This document shows positions 1 through 6,266 of a stretch of 12,601 nucleotides of DNA, in pieces. The notes under the pieces were generated by a model. That model was not told the DNA's origin. It saw only the letters and a list, made by a program, of their open reading frames with translations, and did no database searches. Made by a program: the position numbers and the translations under genes. Where the stretch lies: NCBI GenBank assembly GCA_009775375.1, contig VSPO01000104.1:1-12601 (forward strand), given 5' to 3'. Origin of the DNA: Muribaculaceae bacterium (GTDB lineage Bacteria; Bacteroidota; Bacteroidia; Bacteroidales; Muribaculaceae). Every line of letters begins with the position of its first letter. Within the stretch, counting starts at the first letter, position 1.

Positions 1-2
1 AC

Positions 3-77
3 GAGATTCCGACTAACTTATTGTTCTTCGGCGTCAGAGACTCCGCATGATTCATTCAAAAATTAACGAACTATTGT
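3..77 (+). repeat. Left copy of a 75-bp terminal inverted repeat
   Basis: This copy matches the reverse complement of 12527-12601 at 74 of 75 positions. The only mismatch is A at 12 against C (G on the + strand at 12592). It runs up to the start of the esterase gene: identity stops at base 77, inside the GTG start codon (76-78). It contains two similar sub-motifs in the same direction, TAACTTATTGTT (14-25) and TAACGAACTATTGT (64-77). I see no consensus TAnnTTTG -7 box and no clear ribosome binding site. Its role is unknown: recombination site, shared leader, or assembly or amplification artefact. Confidence 0.95.
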
Positions 78-900
78 GAGTGAAATTAGATATGTAAAAT
101 TCCATAGCAACGCTTTGAAAAAGCTAATGGCTTTTTCTATATATCTACCTGATACAGGTAATTATTCTGAAAAGTTACCTGTTCTCTATTTCTTTCATGG
201 TAGAAATGGTGATGAACATTTTATTGGACAACTCGATGTAAAGGGCATAGCCGATAAGCTTATAAAAGAGGGAACCATAAATCCAATGATTATAGTGTGT
301 CCGAGAATGGATAATACGCGTGGGCTCAATACTTCGGATTGTTCAGCTAAAATTTTCAATGATGAAATGGCAATAGATGTCGGTAGATATGAGGATTACT
401 TTATTTATGAAATTATCCCGTATGTCGAGGCTCACTATCCGGTATTATCTGACAGATCAGCGAGGTTTGTAGGAGGAGCGTCTGCCGGTGGATATGCCTC
501 GGTTCACTACGGACTAAAGTATCCGGAACTGTTTTCGCGTATTGGCGGACATATGCCTGCAATCGAAAAACAACTTGAACTTGCCGATCTGCCTTATTAT
601 GGAACTGAAGAAGATTTTATTTTGAACGACCCGCTTAGATTCAAGCCGTTCACAAATCTACATAAAGAACAGTCATGGTATCTTGATGCCGGTGATTGTG
701 ATGAGGGGGGATTCAACGAATCTGTATGTATTCTATCTAAATTGTTAAATAGTCGCCGTATATGTTGTGAAAGTCATATTTTCAAAGGTCATCACAACAT
801 GGAATATATTGATAGCAATCTTGAAAAGTACCTTATCTTTTATGGGAAGGCTTTTGAAAATCTTTCAGATGCTCCCGTCCCCACTCTGAGAGTTGATTGA
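76..900 (+). CDS. Alpha/beta-hydrolase esterase (putative esterase, EstA/feruloyl-esterase-like)
   Basis: A 274-aa serine hydrolase of the putative-esterase family, probably acting on acyl or aryl esters; the substrate cannot be read from sequence. Visible motifs are FFHGRNG near residues 39-45 (oxyanion region), the nucleophile elbow GGASAGG (133-139) with Ser136, candidate acids Asp204 or Asp207 in LDAGDCDE, and His239 or His240 in KGHHNMEY. There is no signal peptide, so it is probably cytosolic. The start is GTG at 76, and its first two bases belong to the left terminal repeat. The next in-frame ATG, at 127, would cut into the first beta strand. The gene is much richer in A+T than its neighbours (121-180 is 30% GC; 1561-1620, in the DJ-1 gene, is 55%). 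Its 3' end overlaps hxlR by 68 bp on the opposite strand. Both points suggest a foreign or recently joined gene. The family call is firm; the exact start is less so. Confidence 0.85.
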   Translation: MSEIRYVKFHSNALKKLMAFSIYLPDTGNYSEKLPVLYFFHGRNGDEHFIGQLDVKGIADKLIKEGTINPMIIVCPRMDNTRGLNTSDCSAKIFNDEMAIDVGRYEDYFIYEIIPYVEAHYPVLSDRSARFVGGASAGGYASVHYGLKYPELFSRIGGHMPAIEKQLELADLPYYGTEEDFILNDPLRFKPFTNLHKEQSWYLDAGDCDEGGFNESVCILSKLLNSRRICCESHIFKGHHNMEYIDSNLEKYLIFYGKAFENLSDAPVPTLRVD

Positions 901-1198
901 GTATGGGTATAAGAGTTCTGCCCAAATCGGTCAACTCGTATTCTGTGCGAGGTGGCACCTCGGCATATAGGATTCGCTTTACCAGTCCGACTGATTCAAG
1001 TGTTTTCAGATGTCCTGACAATACCTTCGGTGATATGTCGGGGATTGCCCTCGACAATTCGTTGAAACGCATTACGCCGAACTCGTCAAGTATGACAAGC
1101 AGGAGCATCGACCACTTATTTGCGAAATGAGCTATCACGTTCCTCATGGGGCATGTGGCGACACATGAATATTTTTCTGAAATTTTTTCGGCCCTCAT
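833..1198 (-). CDS. HxlR-family winged-helix transcriptional regulator
   Basis: A 121-aa cytosolic DNA-binding protein. HxlR proteins are MarR-related dimers, and several (YodB, HypR) sense electrophiles, quinones or hypochlorite through an N-terminal cysteine. Here Cys12 and Cys16 sit in YSCVATCPMRNVI, matching the family's conserved CP start. The winged helix spans about residues 25-95 (FANKWSMLLL, RFNELSRAIPDISPKVLSGHLKTL, then a wing with PPRTEYELTDLG). Length is normal for the family. The ATG at 1198 is preceded by a 153-bp region shared with the divergent DJ-1 gene, which is probably its target because electrophile sensing and a glyoxalase-type protein fit together (inference). The last 68 bp overlap the end of the convergent esterase gene, so the C-terminal residues after the WGREHL helix may not be original. 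Confidence 0.93.
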   Translation of the reverse strand: MRAEKISEKYSCVATCPMRNVIAHFANKWSMLLLVILDEFGVMRFNELSRAIPDISPKVLSGHLKTLESVGLVKRILYAEVPPRTEYELTDLGRTLIPILNQLSEWGREHLKDFQKPSHKR

Positions 1199-1236
1199 CT
1201 GTCTGATATTGACTAAAAGTGAGTTTGAAGTAAGCG

Positions 1237-1251
1237 GCTACCTTTGGAGTA
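1237..1251. promoter_or_regulatory. Possible second HxlR operator half (inverted relative to 1290-1304)
   Basis: GCTACCTTTGGAGTA closely matches the reverse complement of 1291-1305 (GCTACCCTTTGGATA); a one-base shift separates the two cores. Two related sites in opposite orientation between divergent genes, one of them next to a promoter, suit a small dimeric regulator. It lies in the hxlR leader downstream of that gene's predicted start site. This is pattern evidence only. Confidence 0.35.
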
Positions 1252-1256
1252 ACCTC

Positions 1257-1287
1257 TTGCATGATAATGTTTTGATGTATAACTTTG
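1257..1287 (+). promoter_or_regulatory. Predicted Bacteroidetes-type promoter of the DJ-1 gene
   Basis: TAACTTTG at 1280-1287 fits the Bacteroidetes -7 consensus TAnnTTTG. A TTG at 1257-1259 lies 20 bases upstream, where the -33 element is expected. The predicted start near 1293 gives a leader of about 58 nt before the ATG at 1352. The start would fall within the operator candidate at 1290-1304. Confidence 0.5.
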
Positions 1288-1289
1288 CG

Positions 1290-1304
1290 CTATCCAAAGG
1301 GTAG
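1290..1304. promoter_or_regulatory. Candidate HxlR operator dyad
   Basis: CTATCC-AAA-GGGTAG is a 15-bp dyad with five of six arm positions paired. It sits just after the -7 box of the DJ-1 promoter, between the two face-to-face promoters. A repressor bound here would cover the predicted start of the DJ-1 transcript and lie just past that of hxlR, allowing autoregulation. The regulator assignment is inferred from adjacency. Confidence 0.4.
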
Positions 1305-1317
1305 CTGTTATCCTTTG

Positions 1318-1349
1318 CAAAGTTAACAAAAACAACATAAACCAACAAA
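1318..1349 (-). promoter_or_regulatory. Predicted Bacteroidetes-type promoter of hxlR
   Basis: On the minus strand TAACTTTG (1325-1318) matches TAnnTTTG. TTTG at 1349-1346 sits 20 bases upstream as the -33 element. The predicted start near 1311 gives a leader of about 110 nt. Together with the DJ-1 promoter it forms a symmetric pair (AACTTTGC at 1281-1288, GCAAAGTT at 1317-1324) whose transcripts would overlap by roughly 20 nt at their 5' ends. Confidence 0.5.
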
Positions 1350-1351
1350 TT

Positions 1352-1957
1352 ATGACTGAAATCAGTATCAGCGTTCCGGCATCGGCGAAACCTTCATGCA
1401 AGGCTGTATTCGTGATGCTCGGCACTGGCTTCGATGAAATCGAGGCTCTGGCACCCGTCGATGTCATGCGACGTGCAGGAATGGAGGTATTCACCGTCTC
1501 AATGACGGATAACCGCCTTGTAAAAGGCGCCACAGGCAACCTTATCGTTGCCGACATGAGCATTTCCGATTTGCACCTTGACCGGATAGACTGGCTCGTG
1601 TTCCCCGGAGCCGACAAATCGGAAGACGCGGTTAATCTTGACGAGAAACTGCGTGACATAGTAAAGGGTCATTGGGATAAGGGTGGTAACATCGCCGCCA
1701 TATGTGCAGCTCCAGCACTTGTTCTCGGACCGCTCGGCATCATCAACGGAGTAAAAGCCACCGGTTATCCGTTCCTCAAAGAAGACTTTGAAAAGGTAGG
1801 AGGAATATACTCTGAGGAGCCTGTAGTCATGGGAGACCGCCTCATAACATCAAAGGGTCCCGGAACAACCCTCGAATTCGCACTTGCCATTGTTCGCAAG
1901 GCAAAAGGCGCAGATATGGAAAAGGCTCTCCGTGAAGGCATGGTAATCAATCAGTGA
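1352..1957 (+). CDS. DJ-1/PfpI superfamily protein (DJ-1-type glyoxalase/deglycase-like)
   Basis: A 201-aa cytosolic protein with the DJ-1 flavodoxin-like fold. Family members remove methylglyoxal or act as redox-sensitive chaperones or repair proteins; the exact activity is unproven here. The nucleophile-elbow cysteine is Cys118 in AAICAAPALV, and the acid that contacts it is Glu29 in GFDEIEA. Also typical are the VDVMRRAGMEV segment and the GPGTTLEFALAIV segment (169-181). It has about 15 extra N-terminal residues before the first beta strand (KAVFVMLG), and no internal ATG offers a better start. It has its own predicted promoter and is divergent from the HxlR gene, which probably controls it. 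It converges on traX with 56 bp between the stop codons. Confidence 0.93.
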   Translation: MTEISISVPASAKPSCKAVFVMLGTGFDEIEALAPVDVMRRAGMEVFTVSMTDNRLVKGATGNLIVADMSISDLHLDRIDWLVFPGADKSEDAVNLDEKLRDIVKGHWDKGGNIAAICAAPALVLGPLGIINGVKATGYPFLKEDFEKVGGIYSEEPVVMGDRLITSKGPGTTLEFALAIVRKAKGADMEKALREGMVINQ

Positions 1958-2002
1958 TATTCCTTTACCGGATAGTAATGATATAATAATCGATTAACAT
2001 CG

Positions 2003-2031
2003 TTGCTCTCGTATTATCTCAGCAAGAGCAA
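2003..2031. terminator. Weak hairpin between the convergent DJ-1 and traX genes
   Basis: TTGCTCT (2003-2009) pairs with AGAGCAA (2025-2031) around a 15-base loop that contains the traX stop codon (2014-2016). Neither side has a strong T run, so intrinsic termination is doubtful. It could be a weak bidirectional end signal. Confidence 0.2.
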
Positions 2032-2739
2032 TACCAGCAGATGCAACGGATAGAAGGCGTAGAAGCCATATTTGGCTGCTGCGCCTTTTATGCAGCCTCG
2101 GGTGCCGTCGTATAGAAATATTAAGGCTGAAGTTAGGATGGCTCCGGTCAATCCGTATGCGGCCATGAGGGGAAAGGTGAAGATAATCTGACGGAGAGCC
2201 TGAGCCGTGAAGTTGACCTTATTGCGTGGAGTCCACGGCTCGATGGTCTGACGACGCAGGATATAGAAGATGACAATCATCAGTACACCCTGCCATTCGT
2301 AGTCGCTCCCTATGGCCCATGCGATCCATGCCACGGACAATATAGCGATGAAGCATACCGGGCCATGCTCGCACAGGCGGTCGAACACGGCCAAAGCGAC
2401 AACTCCAATTGCGAGTGTGAACATTACGTTGTGGGTACCGTCTATACCATTCAGCAGATACCAGGGAATTTCGCTGACGATGGCGAAGCCGAGTATTGTC
2501 AGCAGATAGCGTGTGCGGTTCCGGGTGTTGGCGAAGCCCTCGGCAATCAGGAATGCAAATATCGGGAAAGCCATTCTCCCGAAACAACGCATTGCCTCAT
2601 AGCACGGTGTGCCATGCTCCATCAGATAATATGCGCAGTGGTCGGCCACCATAGAGAGTATGGCGATAATCTTCAATGCGCTGCCGCTCAGTCTGAGCGA
2701 CAGCGGTATTGAAAATTTAGCGGAAGCAGGTGTATTCAT
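2014..2739 (-). CDS. traX: TraX-family integral membrane protein
   Basis: A 241-aa polytopic inner-membrane protein. TraX of the F plasmid acetylates the N-terminus of pilin; homologues often accompany conjugation genes but also occur elsewhere, so its role here is open. Family motifs are visible: LKIIAILSMVADH (22-34), CFGRMAFPIFAFLIAEGF (52-69), YLLTILGFAIVSEIPWYLL (78-96) and NVMFTLAIG (104-112), followed by several further hydrophobic segments. The ATG at 2739 has AGAAGA a few bases upstream. It lies 10 bp after the position where the upstream mobC gene would end if its frameshift were repaired (2750), so the two were probably co-transcribed. The frame is intact although the upstream conjugation gene is damaged. 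Confidence 0.9.
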   Translation of the reverse strand: MNTPASAKFSIPLSLRLSGSALKIIAILSMVADHCAYYLMEHGTPCYEAMRCFGRMAFPIFAFLIAEGFANTRNRTRYLLTILGFAIVSEIPWYLLNGIDGTHNVMFTLAIGVVALAVFDRLCEHGPVCFIAILSVAWIAWAIGSDYEWQGVLMIVIFYILRRQTIEPWTPRNKVNFTAQALRQIIFTFPLMAAYGLTGAILTSALIFLYDGTRGCIKGAAAKYGFYAFYPLHLLVLLLLR

Positions 2740-2749
2740 ATCTTCTATG

Positions 2750-4686
2750 TTAGCCTTTGCCGGAAAGTACTCTGATTATCTCATCGACCTCCTGATTGAC
2801 ACGCTTGAAGTTGCGGTTGAGCATGATTTCCTTTTCGCGCTCGTCCTTGAACTCGTAGATTTTTTGGCAACTCCACGTAATGCGCTTCCTCGTCATGGAT
2901 TTTCTTCATGTCGAAGTTGGTCTTGCAGAAATACTTGGTGGTCTTGAACTCCTCGGACTGCTCTATGTCGAAGTGGCTCATCATGCTCTTGTCGGTGGCG
3001 GTGAAGTCTCGCGCCGCCTGACCTGCCAGCCAGCCTGTGGCCATGTCCGCAATCTTCGCCGCCGGAACAAGGAAGTCGAGCCGTTCCGAGATTTGCGTAG
3101 ATACCTTGGAATCGTTGATGGTGATTGAGGTCGATGTCTGCTTGGCCTTTCCGAACACGTCGTTCTGCGCCCATTCGAGGGTTTCCTTGTTGCGTGCGGC
3201 TCCCATGAAGATGTTGCCGCAGGTGGTGATTATCTTCTGCATACCGACCTTGCCGTAATCGGCCTCCAACTGAGGAAGTTCCTGAAAACCGAGGGTAACG
3301 GCAACCTTGTTGCTTCGGGCGGTGCCGATAAGACGGTCTATCTTGTGGAAATACAGCGTCGGCAACTCGTCGACTATGATGCTGACCGGAATGTTCCCCT
3401 TGGAGTTGACACGGGTTATGAGGCGATTGAGTACAAGGGCGTTCAACGAACCGATTACCTGCTCCTTCTCCGGGTCGTTAGCGATGATGAGATAGCTCGG
3501 ATTAGCCGGGTCTGATATTTTTAGGTCGAAGTCGTCGCCGGTGAACACCCAGTAGGCTTCAGGTGACACGAGCCTCGCGGCGTTTACGCAGAGTGTTCCC
3601 ACCATACCTTCCAACTGGTCGTTAGCCTTGTTCTCAAAGGCGGACTTGAAGGGTGCCATGAGCGAGGCAATCTTGTCATCCTGCATCAGTATGTCGAATA
3701 TCTCGGCATATCCGTGGCCGATGAAGGACAGCACGTGCGGCATATCCGAGTATTCGCCTGTGATTGTGTCTGGCTCCACCTCGTTTCCGGCCTCGTCCTC
3801 ATACCAGCAGCGGTCTATCGTGACCGTTTCTCCGGTACGCCTTGTATAGGAATAGCCGTTAAGGTCTATGAACATGCCGTCCTCATCGACCGAGTGGTTG
3901 CGGCTCTGGTCATCAACGAAGTCGAGCACCACCTCTCCGTTCTCGTCGATGGCGTTGTAGTCAAACCAGTTGCGAATGACTATCTCCAGTTTCTTTCCCT
4001 CGCAGCTTATGAAGCGTCTGAGCTTCCTGCCGTCCTTGAAGTCTGTCGGGTGCAGGTTTACGAAGAAATAGATGATTGCCGCGAGGAAGTTCTCCGCCGA
4101 GTTGGTGAAGAACGCCTCCGAGCCGCCTTTCTTCTCACCGCCACCCTTGTTCAGCGAGGCAAGCAGAGTGGCAGCCGTCTCCGAAGCAGCCGCTAGGTCG
4201 GGGATATACTTCCGCTGAATAGGATTGATGCGGTTTGAATACTCGACATCGGTAAAGTTTACAATGCGGAAACCGCAGTTCTCCGGCAACTTGCCGTTCT
4301 TCTTGTTCTTGCAATACTGATAGAAAAGAGTCTTTGCCAAGGTAGGAAACTTGTAGTCATAGACCATCATTGCAAATCCTTTCGCCGAGTGCTGGCGGAT
4401 GAACGGATCTATGATGCCGAAAGACTTGCCGGAACCCGGTGTGCCAAGCACAATAGTCGCACGGAAGGGATTCGTCAAATTTATGAATCCGTTGTGCATC
4501 TTGCGTTTATAGTAGTAAATCATCGGGATGTTCACCGAATAAGGATTCTCAACTTTCTTCTCAGATTGCTGAAACGACTCATTCTCGAAATTGAAACGGT
4601 CCTCGCCGACCTTGTGGTTATAATACTTGGCGATTCCGTCAAGACCCTGATGGATGAGCATCGTTCCGGCTATCGAGCAGAAGGCA
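2750..4686 (-). pseudogene. mobC: MobC/TraG/VirD4-type conjugative coupling protein, N-terminally truncated and frameshifted near the end
   Basis: This is a remnant of a Bacteroidetes MobC/TraG coupling ATPase, the membrane protein that hands relaxase-bound DNA to a type IV secretion channel. The longest open frame is 626 codons (4661 to 2781). It has FNFENESF (23-30), Walker A GTPGSGKS (73-80), a MVYDYKFPTLAK segment, and Walker B IIVDELPTLYF followed by ARSNKVAVTLGFQELPQL. The N-terminal membrane helices typical of the family are missing: upstream sequence switches at about 4687 into a Y-family polymerase gene. Near the end, a run of six A (T at 2860-2865 on the + strand) shifts the frame. 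Removing one A restores PKIYEFKDEREKE and then NFKRVNQEVDEIIRVLSGKG with a stop at 2750-2752, matching the family's usual charged tail. A soluble, tail-altered protein could still be made from the ATG at 4661, but transfer function is unlikely. Confidence 0.88.
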
Positions 4687-5195
4687 TGTAATCCCAGTCT
4701 CCTTAAGTACCGCCCGAATCATCGTCATTGCCAGCTCATGCGCGGTCATGTCGTAGGTCTTGAGATAGGCGGTCACGTCCATGAACACCTCGTCGATGGA
4801 ATAGACATGAATGTCCTCCGGCGCGATGAAGCGCAGGTATATCTCATATATCCGCGTGCTGTACTCGATATAATGCGCCATCCGCGGCGGCGCGACAATG
4901 TAATCGACCTCCACCTCCGGATGCGCGTCAAGCACAGCCTTGGATATGACTTCCCATGCCGTCCCCTGCGATAGTTGGCCTCCCTGACTTTCTGCACAAC
5001 CTCGAAAAGGCGCGGACGCCCTCCGGTGCCGTAAGCCTTCAATGCCGGAGACACGGCCAGACAGATAGTCTTCTCCGTCCGCGAGGCATCAGCCACGACA
5101 AGGCAGGTGTCGAGAGGATCCAACCCCCTCTCGACACACTCCACCGAAGCATAAAAACTCTTCAGGTCAATGGCTATGTACTGTCTCCGCTGCAT
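4687..5195 (-). pseudogene. 5' half of a Y-family DNA polymerase (UmuC/DinB-like), frameshifted and truncated
   Basis: This is the N-terminal part of an ImpB/MucB/SamB-type translesion polymerase, normally over 400 aa; only about 170 codons remain. The first frame starts at ATG 5195 with MQRRQYIAIDLKSFYASVEC, which holds the first catalytic Asp and the steric-gate region, and ADASRTEKTICLAVSPALKAYG. It then breaks at a G run (CCCC on the + strand, 4963-4966). Adding one G gives RRGTAWEVISKAVLDAHPEV and continues in the second frame with DYIVAPPRMAHYIEYSTRIYEIYL and VYSIDEVFMDV, the second catalytic site (SIDE). Family similarity ends after LKETGIT at about 4687, where mobC sequence begins. 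The gene starts 5 bp after the Nim-like gene, so it was the last gene of the leftward operon. It can no longer make a working polymerase as sequenced. Confidence 0.9.
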
Positions 5196-5200
5196 CTACA

Positions 5201-5686
5201 TCAAGGCTTGCATTTGCCGACAGGCGGCTCGGTAAGTATTATTCTTACAATGGTTGTGCGAGACAGACTGCGGGCAATCGCCTCGTCGAAATGCTCCATA
5301 TGCTTCGGCAGGAACCTCTCACAGAGCAAACGCAAAGCCTCGATTTTCTCGGCCTCATCCTCGACTATCTCAGCCTTGCCTATGGCAATGGCCGAATGAT
5401 AGTGTTCGGTGAAGTTATTCTTTTCCTCCTCGAATTTCGGGGTGCATTTGCTGACAGCCGACAGGCTTACAATAGGATTCGCCTTAATGCAGTCCAGTTT
5501 CTCTCCCTCGCCGGCGCAATGGAAATAGAACCGGTCCTCGCCACATCTCACCACCGACAACGGCAATCCGTAAGGTGTGCCGTCAGGCCGCGTCATGCTC
5601 ACCGTCACATACGGAGCTTTGTCAAATACCTCCAAAGCCCATGCCGCGTCGCGCTGACGCTTCGCTTTTCTCATCGCTCTCATCAT
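5201..5686 (-). CDS. Nim-like pyridoxamine 5'-phosphate oxidase-related flavoprotein
   Basis: A 161-aa cytosolic protein of the PNPOx-like split-barrel family, subgroup of 5-nitroimidazole reductase (NimA)-like proteins. Typical features are MRKAKRQ at the start, YVTVSMTRPDGTPYGLPLSVV (26-46), and YFHCAGEGEKLDCIKANP (54-71). His56 corresponds to the histidine near the NimA active site. The IAIGKAEIVEDEAEKIEALRLL segment is also characteristic. Most chromosomal members of this family in Bacteroidales have unknown substrates, so drug reduction should not be assumed. The first ATG (5686) overlaps the stop of the upstream MmcQ/YjbR gene by one base (TAATG), which indicates translational coupling; a second ATG follows directly. 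The broken polymerase gene begins 5 bp downstream. Confidence 0.88.
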   Translation of the reverse strand: MMRAMRKAKRQRDAAWALEVFDKAPYVTVSMTRPDGTPYGLPLSVVRCGEDRFYFHCAGEGEKLDCIKANPIVSLSAVSKCTPKFEEEKNNFTEHYHSAIAIGKAEIVEDEAEKIEALRLLCERFLPKHMEHFDEAIARSLSRTTIVRIILTEPPVGKCKP

Positions 5687-6036
5687 TATTTCTTTTTCGT
5701 GTATTTGTCTTTGATTATGTCATAGGCCCGGCTGACGAGTCTGTAAACTTCGCGGTCGGGCATGTCCTCGTTAAGGTTTATCCTCACCCAGAACTTCATC
5801 GCCTGATTGAGTGGGGTCGTCGCTGCCGAGTAGTGCGATTCAATTTCTTCAATCTCCTCCGGAGTAGAACGGAAAGATACAGACGTGAAATCATCCATAT
5901 CGGCCATGCAGAACATATGGTCGAGGACATAGAACACGAGCGTCGATTCAAAGCGGCGTGCGAACTTCCCGAAAGGAGTCTTCTCCGTCACTCCGTCCAT
6001 CGACAAACAATAATCGCGCAGTTCCTCGATATTCAT
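5686..6036 (-). CDS. MmcQ/YjbR family protein
   Basis: A 116-aa cytosolic protein of the MmcQ/YjbR family (CyaY-like fold, predicted double-wing DNA binding, function unresolved). Family hallmarks are IEELRDYCLSMDGVTEKTPFG (3-23), KFARRFESTLVFYVLDHMFCMADMDDF, and a C-terminal KFWVRINLNEDMPDREVYRLVSRAYDII. Length is normal for the family. The ATG at 6036 overlaps the upstream small membrane-protein stop as ATGA, and the stop overlaps the Nim-like start by one base, so it is inside a tightly coupled operon. Being next to a Nim-like flavoprotein is the only functional hint. Confidence 0.9.
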   Translation of the reverse strand: MNIEELRDYCLSMDGVTEKTPFGKFARRFESTLVFYVLDHMFCMADMDDFTSVSFRSTPEEIEEIESHYSAATTPLNQAMKFWVRINLNEDMPDREVYRLVSRAYDIIKDKYTKKK

Positions 6037-6266
6037 TTTTTGAGCCTATTGATTATAAAGATTGAAAAGTGGACGAATATGCCATAGACAAGTGTCGCCA
6101 ACAGAGCCATACCCTCGTTTATGAGAATAATTTGCGACAACGGCATAGGCCACTCCGGGCGATCCTGATGGAATGCCGCCGCCACGGCGCACACACTGAG
6201 CACGACAAACACTGCAATCATCGACAGCGGTGCGAAGCCAAACTTATATCTCCCTATCTGTATCAT
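6033..6266 (-). CDS. Small membrane protein, two predicted helices, unknown function
   Basis: A 77-aa protein I do not recognise. Hydrophobic segments at about 12-32 (APLSMIAVFVVLSVCAVAAA) and 44-71 are separated by a short polar stretch with HQDRPEWP, and it ends in RLKK, so the ends are probably cytoplasmic. The ATG at 6266 overlaps the upstream stop as ATGA, and its own stop overlaps the next start the same way. That coupling supports it as a real gene. It may work with the adjacent PH-like membrane protein, but nothing in the sequence proves this. Confidence 0.75.
   Translation of the reverse strand: MIQIGRYKFGFAPLSMIAVFVVLSVCAVAAAFHQDRPEWPMPLSQIILINEGMALLATLVYGIFVHFSIFIINRLKK

Noticed and set aside
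2003..2031. Strong intrinsic terminator between the DJ-1 gene and traX
   Set aside because: The stem is only 7 bp with a 15-base loop and no T run on either strand; kept only as a weak feature.
2853..2872. Programmed frameshift or transcriptional slippage at the A6 run in mobC
   Set aside because: Six A is short for efficient slippage, no stimulating structure is evident, and the gene is already truncated, so decay or a read error is simpler.
3714..4196. A 160-codon + strand frame across the coupling-protein gene
   Set aside because: It is antisense to well-conserved MobC sequence, and its composition mirrors the codons on the other strand.
6033..6266. Small membrane protein as a SURF1-like N-terminus
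   Set aside because: The resemblance is limited to a hydrophobic helix after a basic, aromatic start; the protein is far too short and lacks other SURF1 features.
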